This document shows positions 7,911-18,285 of a stretch of 52,279 nucleotides of DNA, in pieces. The stretch lies in contig JAQBUI010000026.1 of the NCBI GenBank assembly GCA_027624035.1, positions 1-52,279 of the forward strand. The letters run 5' to 3'. Position 1 is the first letter of the stretch. Each line of letters starts with the position of its first letter. Position numbers and translations under genes: made by a program. The notes under the pieces were generated by a model. That model was given only the letters and a program-made list of their open reading frames with translations, was not told the origin of the DNA and did no database searches. Source of the stretch: Pseudomonadota bacterium. GTDB taxonomy: Bacteria > Pseudomonadota > Gammaproteobacteria > Pseudomonadales > Azotimanducaceae.

Positions 7911-9632
7911 ATGAAGCGACCGCGGATATCAATCCGGACCTTTCGTCGGCAGCTCGCATCAATCGATTCAACACCACAGTTTGCCATCCTGGGGGTCTGT
8001 TCGGGACTGGTCACCGGGCTGGTTATCGTACTTTTTCGAAAGCTGGTCGAGATGCCACTGTCGGTGCTTCTACCAGGCGGCGAAGAGAATTTTGAGGGTC
8101 TGCCATGGGCAGCCTACTTCTTCTTTCCCTTCATTGGCGCTCTGGTACTGGGCGCGCTGATGTCATTGATCAAGCCAGAGCATCGTCGTATCGGGGTAGT
8201 GCATGTCCTTGAGCGTCTGGGACGCTACCAGGGACACCTGCCCTTCAGAAACCTGGTCACCCAGCTGGTTACCGGCACGATCGCGCTGGTATCCGGCCAG
8301 TCCGGGGGCCGGGAAGGCCCTGCCATTCACCTGGGCGCCGCTGGTTCCAGCCTGCTCGGCCAGTATCTCAGCCTGCCCAACAACAGTATCCGAATACTCG
8401 TCGGTTGCGGCGCCGCCGCAGCGATCGCCGGGTCGTTCAATACGCCCATAGCGGGTGTGATCTTCTCGATGGAGGTCATCCTCATGGAGTATACCGTCGC
8501 CGGCTTCATCCCGGTTATTCTGGCAGCAGTCGTTGCCGCACTGATCAATCAGTTGGTGTTTGGTGCGGACACCGCATTTCCGGTGCCTGCTGTCGCCATG
8601 AACTCGTTCCATGATCTCCCCCTGCTGATCCTCGAGGGCGTCATGATTGGCGTTCTGGCCGCTGTCTACGTGCGCTTCATCCAGGTCATCTATCGACGGG
8701 CGCCAGCTACCCTGTGGCTCAGACTCCTGATCGCTGGCACAGTCACGGGCCTTGCCGGACTCGCGGTGCCACAGGTACTGGGGCTGGGTTACGACACCGT
8801 GAACTTCGCCCTGCTGGGTCAACTGCCATTGATTGTGTTGATCGCAGCATGCCTGTTCAAGATCATTACCAGCGCCACCAGCGTCGCCATGGGCATGCCC
8901 GTCGGCGTGATCGGCCCCACCCTGTTCATTGGCGCGACAGCAGGCGGGGCGATGGCAGCGATCGCCGCCGGCGCTGGCCTTGACAACATCTCGTCTCCGG
9001 GCTTCTACGTCATGCTCGGGATGGGGGCCATGATGGGTGCTGTGCTGCAGGCCCCTCTGGCGGCGCTGATGGCGGTCATGGAACTGACCCAGAACCCCAG
9101 CATCATCCTGCCGGCAATGCTGGTGATCATCATCGCAAACGTGACGGCAAACGAGGGGTTTGGACTCCGCAGCGTGTTCATCATGCAGATGGAGATGATG
9201 GGCGTTGAGTTCAGACAGAATCCTCTGTCCATGACGCTCAACCGCGCCTCAGTCGCGAGCATCATGTCGCGAAGCTTCAAGCACGTGCCGCGCCATATTG
9301 ATGTCGATACAGCCAGGGCTCTGGCCAGAGAATCTCCCCACTGGCTGCTGGTTGACGGCAAGGACCATCCACGGGAAATCCTTCGAACCGAAGACCTCGT
9401 TTCGTATCTGAAGAAACATGCGGATGTGAAGTCGATCGACCTGCAGGAGATGCCTGCAACCCGTCGCGACGTCACCGGGATCCTGCTTCAGGCAACGCTG
9501 AGTGAAGCCCTGGATGCGCTCAACGGGACCAACATGCAGGCCCTCTACGTCAATCGCATCAGTGCCCCGATGTTGACGTCACCCGTCGGCATCCTGACCA
9601 GAGAGGACATCGAGGCCTACTACAAGACCTGA
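7911..9632 (+). CDS. ClC-family chloride channel or Cl-/H+ antiporter
   Basis: A 573-residue inner-membrane protein with about ten hydrophobic segments up to residue 440. Family motifs are GGREGPAIHLG, with the gating glutamate, and GSFNTPIAGVIFSMEV. Retaining the glutamate is compatible with proton-coupled exchange. The last 130 residues are soluble and resemble a degenerate CBS region. Substrate is unproven: chloride, fluoride or nitrate are possible, though the GREGP motif favours chloride. The ATG at 7911 is preferred, as the longer frame adds an unlikely polar leader. Confidence 0.9.
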   Translation: MKRPRISIRTFRRQLASIDSTPQFAILGVCSGLVTGLVIVLFRKLVEMPLSVLLPGGEENFEGLPWAAYFFFPFIGALVLGALMSLIKPEHRRIGVVHVLERLGRYQGHLPFRNLVTQLVTGTIALVSGQSGGREGPAIHLGAAGSSLLGQYLSLPNNSIRILVGCGAAAAIAGSFNTPIAGVIFSMEVILMEYTVAGFIPVILAAVVAALINQLVFGADTAFPVPAVAMNSFHDLPLLILEGVMIGVLAAVYVRFIQVIYRRAPATLWLRLLIAGTVTGLAGLAVPQVLGLGYDTVNFALLGQLPLIVLIAACLFKIITSATSVAMGMPVGVIGPTLFIGATAGGAMAAIAAGAGLDNISSPGFYVMLGMGAMMGAVLQAPLAALMAVMELTQNPSIILPAMLVIIIANVTANEGFGLRSVFIMQMEMMGVEFRQNPLSMTLNRASVASIMSRSFKHVPRHIDVDTARALARESPHWLLVDGKDHPREILRTEDLVSYLKKHADVKSIDLQEMPATRRDVTGILLQATLSEALDALNGTNMQALYVNRISAPMLTSPVGILTREDIEAYYKT

Positions 9633-9817
9633 GCAGGCCCTAGCAGGAGCCCAACCCTGAATACCTCAATAGGGCCTGGAAACACCATCAAGTCCAGGAG
9701 ACACCCTCGATCCGCCCATTTTGACACTCACTGCAGTCGCCCGGCACCAGTCAGAACATGCAAAGTAGCGCCGTATATGCTTGAATCCGCACTCGCAGTT
9801 TTGACTACAGGATTACC

Positions 9818-11104
9818 ATGTCACGATCTACCGATCTCTTCGAGATGGCACAAAATGTGCTCCCTGGAGGAGTCAATTCGCCTGTTCGCGCTTTCAAATA
9901 TGTCGGGGGACATCCCCTGTTCATTGCCCGGGGTGAGGGTGCCTGGATCGAGGATGTAGACGGCAAACGGTACGTGGATTACGTGGGTTCCTGGGGGCCC
10001 ATGGTCGCCGGGCATGCCCACCCTGCAGTCATTGCAGCGCTCCACTCGGCCATTGACCAGGGACTCAGCTTCGGCGCTCCCACCTCGATTGAGACCGAAG
10101 TTGCCGAGATGATCCGGCGACATGTACCCTCCATGGAAATGTTGCGCATGGTCAATTCAGGCACTGAGGCCACGATGAGCGCAATCCGGCTGGCAAGGGG
10201 ATTCACCGGTCGGGACAAGATCGTGAAATTTGAAGGGTGCTATCACGGACATGCAGACTCCCTTCTGGTGAAAGCAGGGTCCGGCGCACTCACTCTCGGT
10301 CAGCCCGATTCTGCCGGCGTTCCGGCCAGCTTTGCCGAGCACACTCTGACACTCCGGTTTAACGATCTGACCCAGGCAGCGTCGCTGTTTGACGCCATCG
10401 GCAGCGAGATCGCCGCCGTAATCGTTGAACCCGTGGCAGGGAACATGGGATGCATTCCGCCCAAAGCCGGATTCCTGGCCGGGCTGCGTGATCTCACGGC
10501 CGCCCATGGCAGCCTGCTGATATTCGATGAAGTCATGACGGGGTTCCGGGTCGCACTCGGTGGTGCACAGGCACTGTATGGCGTACGACCTGATCTCACG
10601 ACCCTTGGCAAGGTTATCGGCGGGGGCATGCCGGTGGGCGCGTTCGGCGGTCGGCAGGACATCATGTCGCATCTCGCACCACTAGGTGACGTCTATCAGG
10701 CGGGGACCCTGTCCGGCAACCCGATCGCTATGACAGCCGGACTCGCAACTCTGAAGCTGGTTGAAGTCGATGGTTTTTACGACCGAGTTGAAAAGACAAC
10801 TCGTGAACTTGTGGGCGGCCTCAAGGCGCTCGCTGACCAATACCATGTGCCGTTCTCCACGAATCAGGTTGGCGCGATGTTCGGACTGTTCTTTACGACG
10901 ACAGACCCGGTGACGGACTTCGACGCGGTCATGGCCGCCGATACAGCCCTGTTTAAGAGATTCTTCGGCCACATGCTGGATGAGGGAATCAATCTCGCAC
11001 CGTCTCCTTTTGAGGCCGGCTTTGTGTCCAGTGCCCATGGGCCGGAGGAAATCGCAAAGACGCTTGCCGCTGCGGACAAGGCCTTTGCAGCAATAAAGCC
11101 CTGA
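9818..11104 (+). CDS. hemL: Glutamate-1-semialdehyde 2,1-aminomutase
   Basis: PLP enzyme converting glutamate-1-semialdehyde to 5-aminolevulinate, the last step of the C5 route to haem. The 428-residue protein has [11 protein letters not shown] near the start, [14 protein letters not shown] PLP phosphate binding ([16 protein letters not shown]), [10 protein letters not shown], and the PLP lysine at residue 265 in [14 protein letters not shown]. Length and lysine position match the E. coli enzyme. The sugar kinase gene follows after 15 nt, so the two may form a transcription unit. Confidence 0.97.
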   Translation: MSRSTDLFEMAQNVLPGGVNSPVRAFKYVGGHPLFIARGEGAWIEDVDGKRYVDYVGSWGPMVAGHAHPAVIAALHSAIDQGLSFGAPTSIETEVAEMIRRHVPSMEMLRMVNSGTEATMSAIRLARGFTGRDKIVKFEGCYHGHADSLLVKAGSGALTLGQPDSAGVPASFAEHTLTLRFNDLTQAASLFDAIGSEIAAVIVEPVAGNMGCIPPKAGFLAGLRDLTAAHGSLLIFDEVMTGFRVALGGAQALYGVRPDLTTLGKVIGGGMPVGAFGGRQDIMSHLAPLGDVYQAGTLSGNPIAMTAGLATLKLVEVDGFYDRVEKTTRELVGGLKALADQYHVPFSTNQVGAMFGLFFTTTDPVTDFDAVMAADTALFKRFFGHMLDEGINLAPSPFEAGFVSSAHGPEEIAKTLAAADKAFAAIKP

Positions 11105-11119
11105 CATGAGAACAACACG

Positions 11120-12115
11120 ATGAAGAAATATGATGTCTATGGCATCGGCAACGCTCTGGTCGATACCGAATACGAGGTCTCGGACGAATTCCTCAGGATC
11201 GCCAGCCTCCCTAAGGGCATGATGACGCTCATCGAAGAGCAGGATCGGCATCGGCTCATTCAATTGCTCGAAGACAAACACGAACACCAGGCCGTCAAAC
11301 TGGCAAGTGGGGGTTCTGCTGCCAACACCGTCGTTGCCGTCAGCCAGCTTGGCGGGTCGGCGTTCTATAGCTGTAAAGTCGCCAACGATCCAGCAGGTGA
11401 TTTTTTTGTCAGGGACCTGGATGAGCTTGGGGTCGATACGAACCTGGAAGCCAGGCGAGAACCAGGTACCACCGGTGCATGCATTTCGATGGTCACTCCG
11501 GACGCCGAGCGCACCATGACGACTCATCTTGGCATCACCCAGCAGTTATCCGTCAGGGAACTCAGACCCGATGCACTGCGCAATGCCAGCGTCCTGTATA
11601 TCGAGGGCTACCTGGTCAGTTCACCGTCGGGGTTCGATGCAGCCCTCGAGGCCCAGCGAATCGCCAGGGCATCGGGCGTCACTGTTGCGCTGACCCTGTC
11701 AGACCCGGCCATGGTCCAGAATTTCAAGAGTTCATTCGATCAGCTTATTGGGCAGGGAGTGGACCTGCTGTTCTGTAATGAGGACGAAGCGGCCCTCTGG
11801 AGCCAGACTGACACTCGCGATGGTGCGATCGAGAAAATTCGAAGTGCCTGTACCCGGTTTGCCATGACCTGTGGCAGTGAAGGGGCTATCGTCTGCGACG
11901 GCGCAACGACGAAACTGGTGGCAGGCGTACCCATCAAGCCCGTTGATACCACCGGGGCAGGGGACAATTTTGCAGGGGCGTTCCTCTACAAGGTCTGTCG
12001 CAACCAGGACTATGCAAGCGCTGCAGCCTTTGCCAACCGTTCAGCATCACTTCTGGTTTCAAGCTTTGGCGCAAGGCTGACATCCGCGGTGGTCAACCAG
12101 CATCTCAAGGGCTAG
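11120..12115 (+). CDS. PfkB-family carbohydrate/nucleoside kinase
   Basis: A 331-residue ribokinase-fold kinase. N-terminal GIGNALVDTEY, the GGSAANTV substrate motif (about 65-72), and the C-terminal PfkB signature DTTGAGDNFAGAF with the catalytic Asp. Its closest resemblance is to proteins annotated as adenosine kinases, but substrate cannot be fixed from sequence; ribose, inosine or guanosine are alternatives. 15 nt downstream of hemL and convergent with polB. Confidence 0.85.
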   Translation: MKKYDVYGIGNALVDTEYEVSDEFLRIASLPKGMMTLIEEQDRHRLIQLLEDKHEHQAVKLASGGSAANTVVAVSQLGGSAFYSCKVANDPAGDFFVRDLDELGVDTNLEARREPGTTGACISMVTPDAERTMTTHLGITQQLSVRELRPDALRNASVLYIEGYLVSSPSGFDAALEAQRIARASGVTVALTLSDPAMVQNFKSSFDQLIGQGVDLLFCNEDEAALWSQTDTRDGAIEKIRSACTRFAMTCGSEGAIVCDGATTKLVAGVPIKPVDTTGAGDNFAGAFLYKVCRNQDYASAAAFANRSASLLVSSFGARLTSAVVNQHLKG

Positions 12116-12189
12116 GCGCAAGGCCCGGCAAGAGAGCCGACTGGAGAGCCCGGCTCAAAAAACGCTGCTGGTACAGGGATCAATTGCCG

Positions 12190-14532
12190 TCAGAACAGTA
12201 CCATCTGCGGATCAATGATCTCTGCCAGCGATGAGGCCTTGAAAGACAGAATCGCGTCCGCCACGGGGGCCAGCTGGCGCGACACATAGAATTCATAGTC
12301 GATCGGCGATTCGACATATTGCCTGGGCTCGGGTCCATTGACGGTGATCAGATATTCCACCCAGCCGCCGCCGTCAGGTAACGCAGGCAGGCCCCGCTGC
12401 TGCCGCATCTCCACGGCTTTACGCGCCGCCCTGACGTGGGGCGGTACATTGCTGACGTAGTCGCCAATCGGCCGCCGCATCCGTCGTCGCAGCAGCAGCT
12501 GATCATCCCGAAGACCGCCTCTGACGCTCGAGACGACCTCCCTTACGTAGGCTTCAAAGGGCAGATCGAGAAACACCAGACGGTAGAGTTCCTGCTGGAA
12601 TTCCCTGGCAAGGGCACTCCAGTCACTCCTGACCGTCTCCAGCCCCTTGAAGACCAGGTGCTGACGACCACCCTCCACTACCAGGCCCGCATATCGCTTC
12701 TTGCTGCCCGTCTCCGAGCCACGAATTTTCGGCATCAGAAACTTCCGGTAGTGGGTCTCGTACTCGACCTCCAGAAAACTCTCCACACCAAACTCCGACA
12801 TCAGCCTGTCTCGCCACCAGCCATTGAGATCATCGGTGAGTTCGCTGGCAGCGCCGGGAACGTCGTCCACATCCGAAAAATGAACGAACACCGAGTCCGT
12901 ATCACCATAGATGACCGGCAGGCCCCGGTCCTCGATGAAGTCCCGGGTCTGCTGCAGAATCTCATGACCCCGCATGGTGATTGAGCTGGCAAGGCGTGCG
13001 TCAAAAAAGCGGCAGGCGGGTGTTCCCAGCACACCGTAGAATGAATTCATGATGATCTTGATGGCCCGGGACATTGCGCTGCGTCCTTGCCGTTTCGCCA
13101 CGTCTCTGGCCTCCCACAGGTTTCGGATGATCCGCGGCAACAGCGCACGTCGGCGAGAAAAGCAGGCTCCCCGGAATCCCTCAATGTCACCTTCTTCCGC
13201 GGTAATCATCGCCAGCGGATCCACGTGGAAAGTCCTGATGATGCTGGGATACAGGCTCTTGAAATCGAGCACGACCACATCGTCGTACAGTCCGGCGGTT
13301 GAGTTCAGAACGAAGCCTCCCGGACTCGCCTCTACATCACCGGACGCCCGCATCGGTGCAACGAAGCCCTCGCGGTGCAGGCGCGGAAGGTAAAGGAAGT
13401 CGAAAGCGGCAACGGAGCCACCTGCCCGATCCAAATCGAGCCCGGTCAGCTTCGATCGTTCAATGGCGAAGTCAATCAGGGACTCCGAGGCAAAAATGTC
13501 CCACACCAGGCGACAGTCGTTCAGATTGTAGTCCGCGAGCGCACTCCGGTTGCTCCCATACATCTCCTGAATCTCAACCGCTCTGGCATCCACATCGTCT
13601 ACGATTTTGCCTTCTCCCAGCATCTGGCGGGCGACGAAGTCCAGGGCAAAACTCTCAAAGTGATAGGTCGCCGTTCTGAGCAGTTCAATACCATCGAGCA
13701 CGACCCGACCCGGCACCAGGGCGAAGTGTCGCAGCGGACCCCGAATGGACTTCCGCCAGCGAACGACCTGCCCGTCGCGGCCAAGTGTGCAACGAAGACC
13801 AAGGGCCTCACAGCGGTCGGCGATAAAGCGCAGATCAAACGAAACGACGCTCCAACCGATGACCACATCAGGGTCGTAGACTGCAAACCAGTCGAAAAAG
13901 CGTTTCAGCAGGGACCTCTCATCGGGCAGACTCTCCACCTCACACTGGGCGCTGACCGGATCACTACTGACCATGAATACGCGCTGCTCGTCTTCGGCAT
14001 AGACTGCTATGGAATAGATGATGTGCTCTGTAAATGACGTCTCAATGTCGATCGAGACACATCGCAACGATGGCGAGTAGTCTGCCCCGCCGAGCCTTGG
14101 ATTGTGAGCGCACAGAAACCTGCCCTGGCGCTCCACCTCCCCCTGCACCAGCGTCGCACCGGTGACAAAGCGCTCCATGAGGTAACGGTCTGTGGGTCTG
14201 AGGTCGCCCTCAAAAACACTGATCTCAAGCTTCTCCAGCCTCGACCGGGCAAAGTTCAGATCTCGCTGATGTCGGAAATAGCAGGCTTGCACCGCCTCGG
14301 ATTGATAGAACGTCAGCAACTCGACGGGCTCATGCCGCCATCGCTGAATATCTTTCAACGCCTTTTCAACTTCTATGAGATCGGCCTGCCTTACGAAGAA
14401 CACGGACGGCTGCTGGTCGACCGTTACGCTGAGCGGCCCCGAATCGGTCGCAAGCCAAAAGACCAGTTGCTGGCCGTCGTCGCGGTCCAGCCACTGTCTG
14501 GTCAGGATGAAGCCTGGCAGCGTCTCGGTCAC
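12190..14532 (-). CDS. polB: DNA polymerase II
   Basis: Family B polymerase used for restart and translesion synthesis after DNA damage. The 780-residue length is close to the 783 of E. coli. The exonuclease has SIDIETS (ExoI) and GWSVVSFDLRFI; the polymerase has DFKSLYPSII (motif A), IIMNSFYGVLG (motif B) and YGDTDSVFVHF (motif C). It is the last gene of a five-gene minus-strand run, its ATG overlapping the stop of the ABC ATPase by 4 nt. I see no LexA box directly upstream, so SOS control, if any, must act elsewhere. Confidence 0.96.
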   Translation of the reverse strand: MTETLPGFILTRQWLDRDDGQQLVFWLATDSGPLSVTVDQQPSVFFVRQADLIEVEKALKDIQRWRHEPVELLTFYQSEAVQACYFRHQRDLNFARSRLEKLEISVFEGDLRPTDRYLMERFVTGATLVQGEVERQGRFLCAHNPRLGGADYSPSLRCVSIDIETSFTEHIIYSIAVYAEDEQRVFMVSSDPVSAQCEVESLPDERSLLKRFFDWFAVYDPDVVIGWSVVSFDLRFIADRCEALGLRCTLGRDGQVVRWRKSIRGPLRHFALVPGRVVLDGIELLRTATYHFESFALDFVARQMLGEGKIVDDVDARAVEIQEMYGSNRSALADYNLNDCRLVWDIFASESLIDFAIERSKLTGLDLDRAGGSVAAFDFLYLPRLHREGFVAPMRASGDVEASPGGFVLNSTAGLYDDVVVLDFKSLYPSIIRTFHVDPLAMITAEEGDIEGFRGACFSRRRALLPRIIRNLWEARDVAKRQGRSAMSRAIKIIMNSFYGVLGTPACRFFDARLASSITMRGHEILQQTRDFIEDRGLPVIYGDTDSVFVHFSDVDDVPGAASELTDDLNGWWRDRLMSEFGVESFLEVEYETHYRKFLMPKIRGSETGSKKRYAGLVVEGGRQHLVFKGLETVRSDWSALAREFQQELYRLVFLDLPFEAYVREVVSSVRGGLRDDQLLLRRRMRRPIGDYVSNVPPHVRAARKAVEMRQQRGLPALPDGGGWVEYLITVNGPEPRQYVESPIDYEFYVSRQLAPVADAILSFKASSLAEIIDPQMVLF

Positions 14533-15314
14533 GACCTGCCAGGCGTGGTGAACCGAATCATGGGGCGGTCCACATCGCCGGTATCAATGAGGTCAATAAC
14601 CACTTCAAACGCAGCGGCCATGGCCTCGCTGCCAAGTACTTCGCGAGGCGAACCATCAGCCGTGATGGTCCCACCAGACATGAGCACGATCCGGTCCGCA
14701 AATCTGGCGGCGAGATTGATGTCATGAATCACCAGGATGATGGCGGCGCCGCGCGACCTGATCTGGCCAATCACATCAAAAAACGCCAGCTGGTGGGACA
14801 GATCCAGGGCCGACGTCGGCTCATCGAGCAACACCACACCGCTCGATTGAGCATCCCATATCTGACACAGGATTCGGCCCAGCTGTATTCTTTGCTTCTC
14901 TCCGCCAGACAGCGTCGTATAGGTTCGATGGACCAGATCATCCAGGCCACATTCGCGGACCACCGCCCCGACCACTTCCCGGTCGTGCTTTCTGCCGGTC
15001 ATATGCGGGATTCGCCCCATCTCCATGACTTCCTGGCCGGTAAATGGAAAGTCGAGTACCGTCTGCTGAGTGAGAAATGCGATCCGCCTGGCTCGATCCT
15101 CGAGTTCGATCTGGTCAATCGCCCGGTCATCCAGACGGACAACACCTTGGTCAGGAGCCAGTTCACCGCTTGCCACTCGCAGCAAGGTGGTCTTGCCCGC
15201 ACCATTGGGCCCAATCAGGACCGTCATGCGACCTGCTTCAAACGACAGGTTCACGCCATCTAACAATCTCACACCGTCGACACTACAGGTCACTGAAGCC
15301 AGTGAAAGACTCAT
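14529..15314 (-). CDS. hmuV: ABC transporter ATPase, haem/cobalamin/siderophore type
   Basis: ATP-hydrolysing subunit of a type II importer. The 261-residue protein has Walker A GPNGAGKTT (about 35-43), Q-loop LTQQ, signature LSGGEKQRIQLGR, and Walker B VVLLDEPTSALD. Similarity is greatest to HmuV. It overlaps the FecCD permease by 4 nt upstream and polB by 4 nt downstream. No periplasmic binding protein or TonB receptor is in the window, so the ligand (haem, Fe-siderophore or B12) is undetermined. Confidence 0.88.
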   Translation of the reverse strand: MSLSLASVTCSVDGVRLLDGVNLSFEAGRMTVLIGPNGAGKTTLLRVASGELAPDQGVVRLDDRAIDQIELEDRARRIAFLTQQTVLDFPFTGQEVMEMGRIPHMTGRKHDREVVGAVVRECGLDDLVHRTYTTLSGGEKQRIQLGRILCQIWDAQSSGVVLLDEPTSALDLSHQLAFFDVIGQIRSRGAAIILVIHDINLAARFADRIVLMSGGTITADGSPREVLGSEAMAAAFEVVIDLIDTGDVDRPMIRFTTPGRS

Positions 15315-16297
15315 ATCCCCAGCTTGCCTTTCTGCCTGACGATCATCAGGATGAAGAACGGCCCGCCAATGATGGAGGTCAGAATCCCAACCGGCAATTC
15401 TGCAGGTGAGAAAACGGTACGACTGAGAGTATCGGCAACCAGCAGCAACAAGGCGCCCAGCAAGGCAGAACCGGGAATCACTACCTGATGGGTCGACCCG
15501 ACCACAAGACGCACGAGATGCGGCACCACCAGGCCGATGAAGGCAATGACTCCGGTCAGCGCAACGCCGATTGAAACAGCAAGCGCCGTCAGGACGACGA
15601 TTCGAATGCGTAAGCCAGACACCGAAATACCAAGATAGGTCGCTTCACGGTCTCCAAGGGTAATGGCATTCAGATTGTGACGTTCCCGGAACAGCAGCAC
15701 GATGACGAAAGGAATCAGCGCCGCCAGCAGAACGCCCGTCCAGTCAGCGCCATTCAGGCTGCCAAGCGCCCAGAAGGCAACGGAACGAAGCTGAATGTCC
15801 GTTGACAGATAGGACAAAAGGCCAATACCAGAGATCGCCAGCGCATTCACTGCGACCCCGGCCAGCAGCATTGCCGAGATCGTCCCGCCTCGCCGGCCCA
15901 CCTCAAGCACCAGCCAGGTTGTCAGCAACCCGCCAACAAATGCACTGGTAGTCAATCCGGCAAGCCCCCCTAATCTGGCACCGAACACCAGGAACGCTGC
16001 CGCAAACAGAGCAGCGCCGCTGGAAACACCAATCAGGGCCGGGTCGGCCAGAGGGTTTCGAAACAATCCCTGAATGGCAGCGCCGCTCGCCGCAATGCCT
16101 GCGCCCACCAGCATGGCAAGGAGCGTTCTGGGAGCCCTGATATCACGGACGATAGTATAGGCGAACTGTCCTCCGTCAGCCGTTCCCGTCATGACATCCA
16201 GCACGTCGCCAAATCCAATGCTGGCAGAGCCAACGCCCAGCGACCCGATGCCAACCAGAAGGACCAATCCAATGAGTATCGGTATGGCCGGTTTCAT
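15311..16297 (-). CDS. hmuU: FecCD-family ABC transporter permease
   Basis: A 328-residue inner-membrane permease with about nine to ten hydrophobic helices. Motifs IRAPRTLLAMLVGAGIA and AIQGLFRNPLADPALIGV are hallmarks of the FecCD/BtuC/HmuU family. It pairs with the ATPase downstream (4-nt overlap) and is overlapped 4 nt by sfsA upstream. The substrate is not identifiable without the missing binding protein; the haem label rests on the ATPase. Confidence 0.88.
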   Translation of the reverse strand: MKPAIPILIGLVLLVGIGSLGVGSASIGFGDVLDVMTGTADGGQFAYTIVRDIRAPRTLLAMLVGAGIAASGAAIQGLFRNPLADPALIGVSSGAALFAAAFLVFGARLGGLAGLTTSAFVGGLLTTWLVLEVGRRGGTISAMLLAGVAVNALAISGIGLLSYLSTDIQLRSVAFWALGSLNGADWTGVLLAALIPFVIVLLFRERHNLNAITLGDREATYLGISVSGLRIRIVVLTALAVSIGVALTGVIAFIGLVVPHLVRLVVGSTHQVVIPGSALLGALLLLVADTLSRTVFSPAELPVGILTSIIGGPFFILMIVRQKGKLGI

Positions 16298-17028
16298 GGC
16301 ACCTGATTCCCCGCTTCGCCATTGAGTTCAAATGGCACGGACCTCGCGAGCCGCATTCCCTGGCCATCAAATCGGGCCTTGTATGCGATCACCTCCACGC
16401 CTGCTGCCAGGGCCTGACGAAGATGCGCGCCATAGACCGGGTCGACATGGTCGGCCGGACGAACACGCCGGATGCCCGAATGTTGTACACAGTACACGAG
16501 CACGCCGCGGTTGCCGTTCGCCACCACTGCCTCCAACTCCCTCAGATGCTTTGAGCCCCGGGTGCTGACCGCATCCGGGAAAAAGCCAACCCCGCTGCGA
16601 ATGGGTGACTCAAGCAGTGTTACGCTCTTGACTTCCACAAAGCAGGCCGGCCGGTCCGACCCTGAAAGCAGAAAATCGATACGGCTGTTTTCCGTGCCAT
16701 AGCGCACCTCTGGCTGAACATCCGGATAGCCTTGCAGTTCGCTGATGATCCCGGTCTCGATGGCTTCACGCACCACGCGGTTGGCAGATGTGGTATTGAT
16801 CCCGATGAAGTGTCCTCGCCTTGTCAGCGTATACTCCCAGGTGTATCGGTACTTTCGATTCGGGTTATCAGACGCACTCAACAGCACCTGGCCTCCAGTC
16901 TCCAGACAGTTCTTCATGGACCCGGTATTGGGACAATGGACAGTGATTTCACGACCATCTGCCAGACGAACATCCGCCAGAAACCGCTTATAGCGACGGA
17001 TCAGAGTGGCGGGGATCAAGTTGGTCAT
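16294..17028 (-). CDS. sfsA: SfsA family protein
   Basis: A 244-residue SfsA protein. The family has an OB-fold-like N-terminal region and a nuclease-like C-terminal domain; E. coli SfsA was linked to sugar-fermentation gene expression, but the biochemical role is unsettled. Diagnostic stretches are RYKRFLADV, CPNTGSM, RIDFLL and FVEVKSVTL, plus FPDAVSTRG. It overlaps the aminotransferase and the permease by 4 nt each. In Pseudomonas sfsA also neighbours dksA and this aminotransferase. Confidence 0.94.
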   Translation of the reverse strand: MTNLIPATLIRRYKRFLADVRLADGREITVHCPNTGSMKNCLETGGQVLLSASDNPNRKYRYTWEYTLTRRGHFIGINTTSANRVVREAIETGIISELQGYPDVQPEVRYGTENSRIDFLLSGSDRPACFVEVKSVTLLESPIRSGVGFFPDAVSTRGSKHLRELEAVVANGNRGVLVYCVQHSGIRRVRPADHVDPVYGAHLRQALAAGVEVIAYKARFDGQGMRLARSVPFELNGEAGNQVP

Positions 17029-18212
17029 TGACCACGCATCGCCTGGGAAAGTCTGTCAACGGCCATGGACAACCTCGGAAGCGGCTGGGCATAGCTGAAT
17101 CTGACCTTTCGATTCGCAAGATGGCGGCCGAAATCCGTTCCCGGCGTCACCGCCACGTGATGTTCTTCCAGCAGCCACTCCGTAAAAGGCTCACTGTCCT
17201 TGTAGCCCTCCGGGATTCCCGCGTAGACATAGAATGCACCGTCCGGCATATCGTGGATGTCAAACCCAATGTCTCTGAGCGCCGGTACCAGATAGTCACG
17301 GCGGCGCCTGAATTCCTCCCGCTGACGTTCCATGATCTCCCGGGCGGGGGCCGAGAACGCCGCAACCGCAGCGTGCTGGGAGAGCGTTGGAGGGCAAATG
17401 AACAGGTTCTGGGCCAGTTTCTCCAGGTCGTCCGCGGCATCCAGCGGAGCGATTAGCCAGCCAAGTCGCCAGCCGGTCATGCCGAAATACTTCGAAAAAC
17501 TATTGACCACGAATGCATTCGGGTCCGCATGGAGGGCGGAATACTTCAGGTCGCCGGAATGGACGCCCCCGCCCCGAGGTTCATAGACAAGCCCATGATA
17601 GATCTCATCACTCACCAGGTAGCCATCATGGGCCGACACAACCTTCATCAGCTGATGCATGGCGGAATCTGCCATCACGTTGCCAGTTGGATTCGCGGGC
17701 GAGGCAAGCAAGACGCCACGGGTCCGCGGATTCCAGTTTTCGGTCACCTGCTGTGGTGTCAGATGAAAACGGTTTTCTGCGGTGGTGGGCACCAGTTGGG
17801 AAGACGATGCGAACGCGGTCATGAAGTGTCTGTTGCAGGGGTAGCCCGGATCACTCATCAGGAGATTGTCACCGGGGTCCATCAGCAGAGCAGTGGTGAG
17901 CAGCAGCGCCCCCGAACCACCGACCGTGACAAAAATGCGACGTTCGTCGATGTCCAGACCATAGTCGGTCTGGTAATAACGAGCGATCGCCTCGCGCAGG
18001 GTCCCTAGCCCACGGGCATCAGTGTATTTGAGCTGACCCGCCGAGAGCGCGCGGGCACCAGCCCGTATGATAGGTGCGGGGGTCGGGAAATCGGGCTCCC
18101 CTACTTCCATGTGCACCACATCAAGACCCTGGGCTGAGAGTTCATTGGCTCGCCGCAGGACCTTCATTACCCTGAAGGGCGCCATATCGACGAGTCGTTT
18201 TGCGTATGACAT
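17025..18212 (-). CDS. Class I/II PLP-dependent aminotransferase
   Basis: A 395-residue fold-type I aminotransferase. It shows HMEVGEPDFPTP near the start, SPANPTGNV, SDEIYHGLVYE, the PLP lysine in NSFSKYFGMTGWRLG, and a C-terminal arginine region (VRFSYAQPLPR). Likely amino donors are aspartate, alanine or aromatic acids; the substrate is unknown. The ATG at 18210-18212 is chosen since MSYAKRLVDMAPFRVM matches the family start and the longer frame crosses the dksA promoter region. First gene of the five-gene overlapping run. Confidence 0.9.
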   Translation of the reverse strand: MSYAKRLVDMAPFRVMKVLRRANELSAQGLDVVHMEVGEPDFPTPAPIIRAGARALSAGQLKYTDARGLGTLREAIARYYQTDYGLDIDERRIFVTVGGSGALLLTTALLMDPGDNLLMSDPGYPCNRHFMTAFASSSQLVPTTAENRFHLTPQQVTENWNPRTRGVLLASPANPTGNVMADSAMHQLMKVVSAHDGYLVSDEIYHGLVYEPRGGGVHSGDLKYSALHADPNAFVVNSFSKYFGMTGWRLGWLIAPLDAADDLEKLAQNLFICPPTLSQHAAVAAFSAPAREIMERQREEFRRRRDYLVPALRDIGFDIHDMPDGAFYVYAGIPEGYKDSEPFTEWLLEEHHVAVTPGTDFGRHLANRKVRFSYAQPLPRLSMAVDRLSQAMRGQ

Positions 18213-18285
18213 TGTGATCTTCTGGGCCGGCCGGGAATCGGTCATCATACCATCGGCCCGGCACGTCCGAGGAACCCGACGATGC

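Noticed and set aside
9721..9726. Consensus TTGACA upstream of hemL
   Set aside because: No -10-like hexamer at 15-19 nt downstream.
12137..12170. Hairpin with A-run between the PfkB kinase gene and polB
   Set aside because: GAGCC/GGCTC pairing is followed by A, not T, on the plus strand, and on the minus strand the T-run precedes the hairpin.
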